DNA from: Paramicrosporidium saccamoebae
Taxonomy: Eukaryota; Rozellomycota
Reading direction: 5' to 3'
DNA: 34,038 nucleotides
Assembly: GCA_002794465.1 (NCBI GenBank)
Contig: MTSL01000035.1
Location: 1 to 34,038, forward strand
How positions within the stretch are numbered: position 1 is the stretch's first letter; the number at the start of each line of letters is the position of its first letter. This document shows, one piece after another, positions 19,668-30,400 of the stretch. A model generated the notes under the pieces. That model saw only the letters and a list, made by a program, of their open reading frames with translations, searched no databases and was not told the origin of the DNA. A program made the translations under genes and the position numbers.

Positions 19668-20055
19668 TTTTCAAGCACCCCGGCTACCCCAACAGGCCAG
19701 TACCCCACAATATAACTACGATGACTAAAAGTCCAAAGCGTGATAGTGGCAACTCTGTTTCATGTCTATTCTGAACAAGTTGAAGATTCATCTTTAAGAG
19801 TGATGAGTATCTGTAAACAGCACCATTCCGAACACCGACGAGCCTGGTTTGTCAACAACCTTTGACGTTCCAGACGATAGAATAGACTTTAATGCCTAAC
19901 AGTATCCATAAAGCAGTGGAAATTTGATAGTAAACCCCACGATTGCGGCATGAGAGGGAAATTGCCTAATCTCATTCGTTGGAATGCAAGGTTAATTTAG
20001 ACTTTTCGATTCTTATATAAACAGCGATTCGGCCCAGGGCTCAGCATCCGAAGTA
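19668..20055. other. Intergenic stretch with copy A-like promoter remnant
   Basis: The right part (about 19967-20020) keeps TAATCTCATTCGTTG, AATTTAGACTTT and a TATATAA box (20014-20020) in the order and spacing seen upstream of copy A. It therefore belongs to the pseudogene copy that starts at 20056. The left part shows nothing recognisable. Confidence 0.6.
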
Positions 20056-21120
20056 ATGGAAGATGCCTAGCTAGTCATTGGAATTGTTGCGGCAGCAGCC
20101 GGCGGTCTTAGTGCCTGCCTCCTGAAAGCAAGCCCACCCCTGGATGGTCCTCGCAGACACTATAGGGTCTGCCGCGGCAATGTTCTGCAGTACAGTGGCA
20201 GCGGCCGAGGCTAATCTGTGGTCGTATGGCGTAGGAGGTGAGCTAGTAGCCCTTCTCCTTTCGTTGCTACCGTGCCGCCGTGCATGGGACCGCCGCCAAC
20301 AAAAGAAGCGGGCCCGAGCCCTTGGGATGTGGTTACCCGAGGACACCATATAGGATGCCTCCTTCTCCATTACCCTCTCAGTATATCAAGGTGAATCGGT
20401 TGTCTCTAATTCTATAGTTCGCTCTCCACCGCTATGGAGTCGATGCGTCCTGTATCCCACACCTACCAATTCCATCCCTGCAGAGGGCATTCGCAACGCA
20501 TTCCATCGAGCGCCAGGGACCGAGTCTGGCGGAGTTCAAGACAGAGTGCCTTGGTACAGTCACCTGTCTGGACGTAGGCGGCTTTCAAAGCTTTCAAATA
20601 ATGGCAGGCCTGCTGTTGTTCGTGGAGCCAACCGAAGCTGCAAAATGTCGAGGATGGTACGTGGCACGCAGCATGTGCTATTGTCTTGGAGCTTTTCATC
20701 AAGTCAAAGACCGATAAACTCGTGACTGTAATGCGTCTCATCTGAAAGTCACGCGTGCTCTGCCAGACGTCGGAACATGAATTTACAAGTAATGTGCTTT
20801 GTCGTCTGGCAGAGCACGCGTGACTTCCAGATGAGACGCTCCAAAGACGTCCGAGTCAAGATCCATTTGACCACACTCCCGGGTGACCGTTTTGAGCGTA
20901 GAAACAAATTGAACTTGAAGCGCTGATACTCGATGGGAATCTCTAAGAGTACCGGTTTTATGGACTTGACTGGTGTTTTTGGAGGTAATCTTCAAGGGAC
21001 CGGGATATTTGATTCACTACACTCATTGTTGTGAGACGTGTGAGCATCGTACCGTGGGACGCAGGTCATACAAGCATTCTGCTTTCGAGAAGCCATGGGA
21101 TTGGTGGGCATTTAAGACTA
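20056..21120 (+). pseudogene. Decayed family copy C
   Basis: Recognisable along its whole length as a copy of the two-exon family. Exon 1 begins at the equivalent ATG, but the fifth codon is TAG, a deletion and frameshifts follow, and a second TAG (20349-20351) stands where A and B have Glu/Gly. The intron remnant, GTATATCAAGGTGAATC to CTATAG, is followed by exon 2 sequence very close to copy A (about 20417-20730). Beyond that come a 37-bp inverted duplication (20733-20839), heavily decayed sequence, and finally the Cys-motif and PWDWW region (about 21020-21110). No functional protein can be made. Part of exon 1 is closer to copy B, whereas the promoter, the end of exon 1 and exon 2 are closer to copy A. 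Confidence 0.85.
20733..20839. repeat. 37-bp inverted repeat inside pseudogene C
   Basis: Arms 20733-20769 and 20803-20839 are reverse complements with one mismatch and a 33-bp spacer. The left arm and spacer match the ordinary gene sequence. The right arm replaces the sequence expected after CGTCTG, so it is an inverted copy inserted or substituted there. The DNA could form a large hairpin. Confidence 0.9.
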
Positions 21121-21356
21121 TGTTGACAAGGTACATGGTAATGCTTCCACTACGCAGCGGACTGATGGTTATGTATAAACGTGGCATTTCAGACCCGGAA
21201 GAACTTGGCTTTTTGACATAGGCAAATCTTTGTGATAAACCCTTTCGTTTCTGGGAGAAATCATGTTGATATGCCATTATGAAACTGCAACGCAGATGGC
21301 ATTTCTATCCAATCACACGTATAGGCGGGAGATTCATGCGAACGCACAGCGATTCC

Positions 21357-21364
21357 TATAAATA
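21357..21364 (+). promoter_or_regulatory. TATA box of family copy B
   Basis: TATAAATA 42 nt before the copy B start, followed by the leader block GCGATTCTGCCCAGGG, which closely matches copy A and pseudogene C. Further upstream, copy B does not share the blocks common to A and C. Confidence 0.7.
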
Positions 21365-21398
21365 GAGCGATTCTGCCCAGGGTTTGGCATCGACAAGC

Positions 21399-22558
21399 AT
21401 GGAGAGTCCGCAGCTAGTCACAGGGATCGTTGCTGCCGCTGCTGGAAGTCTCAGCGCCTGTCTTATGGTCTGGTTTCGATGGGATCATGCCCATCCTTGG
21501 AGCACCCTCGTCGGGTTGTTCCTATCATCTGTGGTAGCGTTTTGCGGTACAGTGGCAGCGGCCAAGGCTAGTCTGTGGTCGTATGGCGTAGGAGGTGCGC
21601 TGGTAGCCCTTCTACTTTCATTGCTACCGTGCCGCTGGGCATGGGACCGCCACCAACAAAAGAAGCGGGCCCGAGCCCGAGGGCTGTGGCTGTCCGAAGG
21701 CACCGTCGAAGGTGAATCCTTTTATGTCACCCTGACAGTATCAATGTGAGTCGATCGTCTTTAATATTGTAGATCGCACTCCGCCGATATGACATTGACG
21801 CGTCATGCATCACAGACTTACCGATTTCAGATATGAAGAGGGCATTTGCGACAAGGCCCATCGCGCGCCAAGGACTTAGTTTGGCGGAGTTTAAAATAGA
21901 GTGCCTTAGTGCAGTCACTTGCCTGGACGTAGGCAGCTTTCGACAAATGGCCGGAATGCTGCTGCTTGCGAAGCAAGCTGAAATCGAAACGTGCAGAAGA
22001 TGGTATGTCAAGTGCGCAATTGTCTTGGATCTCTTCGTAAAGTCGAAAGATGAGGAGCTCGTTAATGTGGTGCGCTTGATGTGGAAGACCCACCTGTTCT
22101 GCCGGGCATTGAGGTGTGAATTGACACGCAATGCTATTTATCGTCTGAAGACCGAAATGGCCAAATTTCTTATACATTTTTTGATCCAGGAGCACCCCAA
22201 GGACGATTGGGTCAAGGCCTATTTGACAGAATCCGGAAACGCACAGACCCCTCCAAGTGGTAGTTTCACGCGCATAGAAGACTTGTCAATAGAATGCTGG
22301 TACGCCGCGGGGGATCTTGAAGAATGCCGTTTATGTAGGTACAGGCCTTGGAAGAGACCGGCAGTTTTGGAAGTACCTTATAGGGGGTTAAGATACATAT
22401 TTCGCTTTACCCGCCGTTGCAAAACTTGCGGGTGCCGTACTTTGAGGCGTGGGTTATGCAGGCGTCCCGATCCTAAGACGCCATGGGACTGGCGGTCATG
22501 GGACAGTGTTTCAGTAACAGGCAGCGAGGACATTGGACTTGGAAGGATATTTGACTAA
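21399..22558 (+). CDS. Lineage-specific membrane protein, family copy B
   Basis: Exons 21399-21737 and 21773-22558 around a 35-nt phase-0 intron give 374 residues, with exactly the exon and intron lengths of copy A and no gaps needed between the proteins. Three hydrophobic segments lie in exon 1, ending in a basic KKRARARG stretch. Exon 2 has the helical domain, including RAFATRPIARQGLSLAEFK and WKTHLFCRAL, then CRLC...CKTCG and PWDW...EDIGLGRIFD. Relative to copy A, the Gly after the first CxxC is Arg and the Cys before the second pair is Phe, so only the two CxxC pairs are common to both. An ATG five codons upstream (21384) is absent in copy A, so 21399 is preferred. AATAAA (22557-22562) overlaps the stop. 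Confidence 0.82.
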
Positions 22559-22858
22559 TAAATAAACATTTTATTCATATTGTGAGGCTAGAGTATCTGG
22601 TTGATCTGCTTTTTAGTGCAGTTGATTACATCTCAAGACACATAGTATTCATGCTAACAACCATATGGGGCATGGCCAATAATACGAGATGCTTGAAGCT
22701 TTCCTGTTAGGAACGGGCAAATAAACCCGTGACCCTCTTAAAAAGTTATATCCTGAAAATGCGCTTACATACACAGAAAGTTTATTGATAAAAGCACTTT
22801 CTTAGATATCACTAAATATTTTGCAAAGCAACTGGATATCGCCTATTAACAACTAATC
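22559..22858. other. Convergent intergenic stretch, nothing recognised
   Basis: About 300 bp of AT-rich DNA between the 3' ends of copy B and the multi-pass membrane protein gene. It bears no similarity to the sequence downstream of copy A. No open frame, repeat or RNA gene is supported. Confidence 0.5.
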
Positions 22859-22861
22859 ATC

Positions 22862-23713
22862 CTAACACGATACATTGCGCTCGCACCGATCAGGCCAACG
22901 AAACCGGTAATAGCCCAGTCTAACCGGATCCATCATTGAAAGACAACCCGGGCACACCATTGTAGCCGAATTGAACCATTTGCGTTTTTCAGAGTGACTA
23001 AACAGCGCCACTTCTGATACTGTCAAAACCAGCTCACTGTCTGATCCCTCCAAAATGCAAGTCATCAGGCCGATATATTTTTTAGGATAAATCTTTCCCT
23101 CGAAGAATATTTCGTCATCCCATGGATCTACGTCGAGCGGAAAACGGAGAGAATTGATCACACACATTGCCAAAATGACTCCCATTAGATAAAATATGAG
23201 GGTGCCGATGCCATAAAAATAGCCAGCACTGATCACTACTGCTAGCAATATGAACGGAATGGTGTCGGTGATCAGGACAATGGGCCAGCCTAGCCACTTG
23301 TAAATATCTATTTCATAGCCAAGACGAACAGTTCTCCCCTTTCGACAGAGAAACTTGTCGTTTTTGTGGTAATACCCAAGTGTCAAGCCACCAGGGTGAT
23401 GCCAAACAGAAAAGAGAAATCCGAGATACTTCAGTCGCCCACTAGCTGTGCAATTTACATCATTATAACGATATTCGGCTGTCATGAAAGAGCGAAGGCT
23501 GATATGCATGATGAGATAGTAGAGAGGAATGAACGTGAAGAAGCCAAGCCAAGTTGAAAGATAGATCGGCCAGCCCCAGAAGGGATAGCACATGTTGACA
23601 ATTGTCCATGCTGCCAGCAATACAAAGCATGCATCAGCGATAATACTGAGACATTTTACCAGCTTTGGAACAATCACACTTCCTTCTGCAGGTCTGAATG
23701 AGAGATACAACAT
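22862..23713 (-). CDS. Unknown multi-pass membrane protein
   Basis: 283 residues from ATG 23713. The frame is open to 23809, but a TATAAATA box lies at about 23790-23797, inside that extension, so the later ATG is more likely. Hydrophobic segments lie at about residues 18-42, 46-70 and 148-200 (two adjoining helices), suggesting four membrane passes. The C-terminal part is soluble (IFFEGKIYPKKYIGLM, SELVLTVSEVALFSHSE) and ends Cys-rich (MVCPGC, CERNVSC). No known family recognised. Position beside the A/B/C family and the TATAAATA-type promoter suggest it belongs to the same lineage-specific set. Confidence 0.6.
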   Translation of the reverse strand: MLYLSFRPAEGSVIVPKLVKCLSIIADACFVLLAAWTIVNMCYPFWGWPIYLSTWLGFFTFIPLYYLIMHISLRSFMTAEYRYNDVNCTASGRLKYLGFLFSVWHHPGGLTLGYYHKNDKFLCRKGRTVRLGYEIDIYKWLGWPIVLITDTIPFILLAVVISAGYFYGIGTLIFYLMGVILAMCVINSLRFPLDVDPWDDEIFFEGKIYPKKYIGLMTCILEGSDSELVLTVSEVALFSHSEKRKWFNSATMVCPGCLSMMDPVRLGYYRFRWPDRCERNVSC

Positions 23714-23809
23714 CGGGTGGGGAATTCGGAGTAGCTCCACATATACTATTGTCCAATAGGAGCGACCCCTTGAAGAATATGTTGGATGGTTATTTATAGA
23801 ACAGTGCAT

Positions 23810-24149
23810 TCATTGGCCGATAAAATTTACTGCACTAAACGACAATGTGATGCATTGTTTATTGGTCGCTGACACTTCTTACGTACCTGTTGTAGGTACT
23901 GCCCAGTCATCGGGGAACAGATCCTTCTGTTAGGTCCTGCATTTTGGAAACGTCAGTTGCTCACAATGGGCCAATGATAGATCGACTATTGGGGAAATAT
24001 GAGTGGATGCAGTGCCCGTGCCACGTAGTGGGAAAAATGTCATGGACAAAGTCGGGAAGAACGAGAACTAGTTTAGTATTAATGCAACAGTCTTTGCTAC
24101 TCGGCTTCAACTAACTTGAAATAGTAAAATTCATTTTAGTTTCAGAAGC
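23810..24149. other. Intergenic stretch before the tRNA gene
   Basis: About 340 bp between the membrane protein gene and the tRNA. No open frame or repeat of note. Confidence 0.5.
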
Positions 24150-24155
24150 AAAAAA
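24150..24155 (-). terminator. Pol III terminator of tRNA-Arg
   Basis: Six T residues on the minus strand starting two bases after the discriminator base. Confidence 0.85.
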
Positions 24156-24156
24156 G

Positions 24157-24230
24157 TGACCTACGCAGGGGTCGAACCTGCAATCTCCAGATTCGTAGTC
24201 TGGCGCCTTGTCCAATTTGGCCAGTAGGCC
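24157..24230 (-). tRNA. trnR(ACG): tRNA-Arg (ACG)
   Basis: 74 nt, no intron. The acceptor stem GGCCTAC/GTAGGTC has one G-T pair, with discriminator A and no encoded CCA. The D arm has a GCC/GGC stem. Anticodon stem CCAGA/TCTGG carries loop CTACGAA, anticodon ACG, which after A34-to-inosine editing reads CGU, CGC and CGA. The T arm is GCAGG-TTCGACC-CCTGC. The internal promoter B box reads GGTTCGACCCC. A run of six T (24150-24155 on the minus strand) two bases after the gene is the RNA polymerase III terminator. Confidence 0.96.
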
Positions 24231-24478
24231 TTGTATACAGAGGTCACATGGTTTTACTTGGCTCATATACAGACCAATAATTTATATAGTTTTACTACAT
24301 TTTACACAGACCACATATAAAGCATCTGTTAAACAGCATCCACTTATTATCGGCGAGTCCGACCCAGATAGCGATCCTACAGGCCAGTCTGGTTCTATTA
24401 TGAATGGCTACCTATAAAGAAGCTATATACTTGATAGAAGCAAGTTCATCCATCGACAGCGTCTTTATATAAAAATAT

Positions 24479-27400
24479 CTACCATAGACCACGGACATAA
24501 ACATGATAATTCTTGACCTTGTGCCACCTCCTTGAAAAATGGTCATTTCCCCTGACCTCTTTAGGATTCTTCCCGAGTGCTGCATAGATTCTATATCGAC
24601 CGGGCAATGTTGGGCGGTAGACGACCTCGTACAGAGACTGTTCCGGACGGGGGATGACCTTGCACTGGAGCGGACGATCGTCGGGATGTGCGACAAGCGA
24701 GTCGCTGGATTGGGACGTTGTAGGGGGCGCAGACTGCACCCGATGCAGTCGAATAGCCAGATCAACGGGTGAGAGAGGCAGGACCTTTCCACAGGAATCG
24801 TGGAGCTGGAGGAGGAAGGTACCCCGCTGATGAGGCTGGATAGAATAGAGTCCGGTGAAGAAGATGCGCGTCTGGGGGAGGTTGGGCAGTGGTGAGAGGA
24901 AGGAGAGGTCCTCGATGGCTGGGATGGCATAGTGGGCCGTAGCAATCGAATATCCAATCAACATTTTGCTCGTGTTCCCGAGAATCTGTCGCACATCCAC
25001 TGGGAACTTGGCCACGTATTTGATGTCGGGCGCAGCCTCAGATGCCATGGTTGTGATGAGAATCTTTTCGTCTGGACGGTATTGAATCTGCGCAAAGTTC
25101 CAACCTGTCATCATGTCGGGCGGAAAGGCGGCAGCGTTTTGTAACATGAGCGGATGGGACTCTCCATTTTTGTAAATGGCCAAAGTGTTCTTGATTGGGT
25201 CGCAAACAATCCCAACGCTGTGATCAAGCCCCACATAGCCATAATCCGTGTGTTTTGAAAATCTCAATGGTCTGCCGCGTCGCAAGATGATAGCCCAGCC
25301 GGGCTTTTCAGGTCCATATCTTCGGGTAGAGGCAAACTTTCCAAGATGTGTAAACCTGAAGCGGAACGAAATGATCAGATTTTGACTCGAATGGAACATC
25401 TTGGTGCTCCAATACCGCTCGGTGAGATTTTCGTGTGACCCGCCACGTCTTGCCAAGTTTTGTTTGGTGAGACCTCTGAATAGGTCCGTGCTGGGCTTGG
25501 GGATGCAGCTGATGGATTGATGACAGGGATCGGAAAAGGGAGTACTGGGCATGGGCAAATCGGCAATTTCAATCTGTAAATCCATGTAAAAGGGCGTATC
25601 CTTCTTGCCAGGCACAGACAGTCCGACTGTGACAACACTTGGTCGAACAGCAACACAGAGTCCATCTCTAAATACGCCTTGGTCAACCAGCTGAGGGATC
25701 GCTTGGTAATTGGGGACTGTAATGGAAGCCTTTACCGCTTCACCAGAGGTCATTGAGGTATTTGGTGGCAGCTTGACTACAGGTCGGGTCTTATGTCGGT
25801 ATATACATTTCAAATATTGAGTAGGTGACAAGGTGGGTTCCTGGCATTCCTCTGCGGCAAGCCTAATTACACCAAATGCATCTCCGCGCAGCTCCCCAAG
25901 GACATCCTGCAGTCTGCTAGCGGCAGAACTGTAAAGTACGCCCGTCATGTCTTTAAACTCGATATTCAGGAACATGCCCAAAATGTTGAAATCAAAAGTA
26001 AAGTCGTTCCTAAAGGCCATGTGGTAGAAACCCTTTTCTATATTTTCCATCAGTTTGGCATAGCGTTGGTAGCCTTGTTTCTTTAAATCTTCCCACATGC
26101 CAGTCCAGCCGCCGTCATCACTGTCGCGGCTGTCATCAGAAGAGGAAGAATATTCTCTCTTGAACAGTTTCTTGCCCTGCTTGGCGCGTTTGTTGTAGTG
26201 TCGATCGATCCGCTCACTATGCTTCCGCAACACTTTAATTTCGCCATTATCCCACAATCTGTCAAATTCACTGGACGAGGATGGGACGGATTCCGTGCTG
26301 CCACTACTTTTCTTGCTCTCCCTTCTACGTACTCGAGCTTGCTTCTTCCGTGACTTTCCGGCCCTCTGGATCCGATTCTTCCACACACCTGGAACTTTGA
26401 CATGTTTGTTGGGTGCTTCGGGGTCAACTGACGGCGATCGCTCGCGATGATAATTACGGGACCTCTGTAGACGTCTCCTTTCGCTCGTACTTCCAGTATC
26501 CAACACCAGACTCTTTACCAGCTGATCCTTTGTCATTAATCTTGCTCCTTTGATCGGATTATTAGTCTGCACTGTTGTTAATGCCTCGCTGAGAGAGTCA
26601 CTTGAAGAGCGTCTTGAGCGACCGCGTCTGGGCGGAGGATCGTTCCACGATGGGGATGATCGAGATCTGCGCGTAAACTTTGTGGAGGACTTTTGTGAAC
26701 CCGACCGGGACACCGACTCTTGCGAACCCGATCGAGATACTGATTCTTGTGAACCCGACCGAGATACTGGTTCTTGTGAACCCGACCAGGATACTGATTT
26801 TTGTGAACCCGACCAGGATACTGATTCTTGCGATGACCCGATGTTGGTGGGCCTGGAACGAATGGGGCTGAAACGAGTAGATCTGGTATGGGTAGAGCTA
26901 GAACGAACTGGCCTGGTATGGGTGGGGCTGGAACGAGTTGAACTACTGCGGGCTGAATTGCTGTGGGAAAAGCCTGAATTCTGCGCTGAGCTAATGTGAA
27001 CAGGACTCGAGTTTTGTGGCGGTGTAGTAGGGGCTGAGCCTGAATCCCCAGACAATACTGATTGTGGCAAAGAATCATCGGCAGATTTTGGCTTTTTAAC
27101 TTCATCCGTCACAGTACTTTGATCTTGGACTGAATTAGTACCATTTGCATTCCTTTCTTTTTCGGCATCTTGACGATCCACCTGCGGTTTAACCGTTTCT
27201 TTTGATGATCTTGAGCGCGTACTGGCACGAACAGAACGGCGATTATTCCGTTCTGAGTCGGACGACCACGAATCATCTCTTAAGCTACGGTTTCTCCGAT
27301 TAGCCACTCGTGTTTGACTGTGAGACTGTGATTGAGGGCGCGATTTTGTTTGATTACGAGACCTTGTTCGACTATGAGGTCGTGTTTGATTACGAGACCA

Positions 27401-30400
27401 TCTTTGGCTTTGAGGTTGAGTTTGATTACGAGATCTTCTTTGACTTTGAGGCCGTGTTTGATTACGAGACCATCTTTGACTTTGAGATCCTCCTTGATTA
27501 CGAGACCATCTTTGACTTTGAGATCCTCCTTGACTACGAGACTTTCTTTGATTTTGAGACCTTTCTTGACTCTGAGACCTTTCTTGACTATGTGACCTTT
27601 TTTGACGGTGAGGTTGTGGCTCATTATGGGATAGGGAATTTTTTTCATGGTGACGTGAATTTTCCCGGCTACTGCGCAGCCTGTCGCGGTTACTATATGG
27701 TTTGTCATCACGATATTGTGTCTCGCGTCTTCTTCTATACGCACCACGTTTCTTGTCATTCTTGTTTGCGTCACCGTCTCCCCAAACTGCATTATATGCT
27801 GAATTCAATAGGGAACTACAAGTATTCCAAAATGATGTGCCCATATTGGACTCGGACTTTTGCGGTCTTTGCGGTCTAGGACTACGGTCGCTTCGTCCCC
27901 AACCAGTATCGCTTCTGCTAGGGAACAAGTCTTCATTCCAGGATCTCTTGTAATGTTGTTTACTGGGGACCAAGTCTTCATTTAAGGAACTCGCATCATG
28001 TGGTTTACTGGGGACCAAGTCTTTGCTCAAGGATCTCTTGTAATGTCGTTTGGTCTCGGGTGTACCCCAAATTCGATTTTTTGCCCATGTAGCCCATCCC
28101 TTTGTCCAATCCCAAGCATTCCACAGATCATTTTTGGCCCGAGTTGCCACATTCTTTGCCACACTCCAAGCGGCTGCTGGTGCAGAAGAGGCAACTTTCA
28201 TCAAATCATGCACCTCACGCCAATCGACATGGGAGGCAGTGTCGTCAAAGAGCCCAAGAGGCGCATCACGTCGTCCAAATGACATGTCCAAACGGAGACG
28301 GAAATGTTTGGAAAGGTCCACTAGTGCAGACACCTTGACGGGCATCCCAAGAGAGAGACCCGTGAGGAAATCGCTAAACTCGGGAACAAATGTGCCGCTT
28401 GGTTTGATCTTTCCAAATGCCGTGCGACTGACAGTCACATGGACTAGCAGCGGATTAGATCCCGGCAGCAAGGTGAGCTTTCCAATCTTGACCCGTACAA
28501 ACTCATAGCCTTTGTGTATGTATCGATAGGAAATGTCCTCATCCATGACAATGGTTGTACAGGGAATCGGGTTATTTATCCAAATGCCACCAATGGTCAA
28601 TTCCATCTGTTCTCGTCCCGACTTGAGAAGCTTCATCGGCACATCACCCGGTAGCAGATATGAGAAGATGGGCGCCACATTTGTCTCGGGGAACATCATA
28701 CTCACCAGACTGCTAAGGAGGGTGGATCGATGCAGCCGCTCATTGGAAAAGGAAATGTTCAGCGGAGAAAAGTGCACAGGCACACGATGCCCATGACGTT
28801 TGTAGACGGGAACTGGATCAAAAGTAAGAATAAACGAGGGATCAATTTGCCAGGGAGCCAGCAACTCGCCCAGCATTCCAATTCTTTTTGCCAACTTTAA
28901 ACGTACCATCACCGTCTCAACGTCGTCTTTGTGTTTCTTTCGGGGTTTCCTATGTCGCGGATAGGGAAGACGGGCGACACGTTTGATGGTGAGAGGATCC
29001 ACTCGCAGTTCAATGGCATCCATATCATTGATTGCAATGGCAAAATCCAATCGAGAGACTCTCACCCCCACTGCCAAGAACTTTGGATGTCTTCGAAAGT
29101 TCAACTTGTCCAACAGTCGGGCAAGCAGATACGCCACTCCGTCAACTGCCGGTTGGATGGCATTGAATAGGGTAATGTCAGCATCCATAAAGGGACCCGA
29201 TGGTGCTGATGCTCTTCGATCCTTGGGATCGCACATGCTGGGAATAATACACGGAATACGGTACTCTCGTACCCCATGGGCGCCTTTTGGACGGACTACG
29301 AGCGCGTAATTAGACTCGGCAGCAGCACGGCCCTTTTGAACTCGTCGCCAAGCCCGCGTCCAAAATTCAACAATCATATGGATTGGCAGAGAGCTCTTGA
29401 ATCCATGATGCTTTTCCTGGCGAGAGTTTTGTAGTCTGCGTCTTTCCAGTCTGATGCGTCGAATCCATTTCTTACGGGTTTCATTCTTTCTTCGTCGCGC
29501 AGTGCGGAATGCTCGAATCCGACCTTGCACAGTTTCGGGAAGGAAGGGAGACGAGCGCACCTCGAGTTGAAGATGTTTTTTTGGCAATCTGCGCATCACC
29601 CGTTTGCTCGTCTTGTCGTCGGCCCTTTTCCTTACAAAGTTGTGCAGATGCGCCAAGATCCGTCTCATGGTGGCGGAGGAAAAGTCGTTGGGATGGACTC
29701 GAATGGCAAACTCAATTACCAGACGATTCGTAGTAGGAACCCCATGGTTAATCAAGACGCGGTTTTCATCGAGTCGAAAAGTCAACTGTCCCTGGGAGAT
29801 GCGCGTCTTTAGCCAGGACTGCTCGTATCGGGTAGTGAGAAGGGTGCGTCCCCATTGGACTGACATGAGAAACGCTAATGAATTCCCGGATCCCCTCCTC
29901 GGTCGCTGTTTCAAATTATAGACACACGCAGGGGGAACTCTGATCAAGATTCTCCCCTTCATCATTGTGCGTGATACAGAATCTACATCGACTTGAATGG
30001 AGAGTGGACGTTCTCGATAAAAATTCTTTACCGGAGGACGATTTGGACGCTTCTTCCTGCTGTGTAACGGCAGACTGAGGGGGAATACTTGTCCCACGCC
30101 GTTGATAAGTCGATCGAGAAGCGAAATGTCCTGAGACATGAGCTGTCGACGATCGCTAAAGCCGACGGACGTCTTTACCTTGCGCAGATGGCGTCCAGCG
30201 AGATGATCCGCAGCCTCCAATGCGCCCCTCAGATTAGTAATGGAGGCGCTTAGTGGCAAAAAATTAATCAGTGCTTCATCTTCATTGGCCATCAAGATTT
30301 CCCGCTCCGTCAAATTTGGCTTAGACAGAGCTCGACGGCGTTTCTTCCGATTGTTTGCGATAGTCTCTCGTCGGGTGTGCTTGCTTGGGGCAAGACGGGT

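Noticed and set aside
23714-23809. N-terminal extension of the multi-pass protein to ATG 23809
   Set aside because: It would include a TATAAATA box matching those upstream of the neighbouring accessory genes.
24412-24957. 181-codon minus-strand frame overlapping the end of the giant gene
   Set aside because: Different frame of the filamin-like domain, with biased Ser/Pro content typical of a shadow.
26550-26999. 149-codon plus-strand frame with CEPDxDTD repeats
   Set aside because: Antisense shadow of the SGSQE repeat; no start context, splice sites or poly(A) signal of its own.
27310-27879. 189-codon plus-strand open frame rich in Phe, Asp and Tyr
   Set aside because: It is the antisense of the Gln/Ser/Arg repeat in the giant gene; the repeat composition keeps stops out of it.
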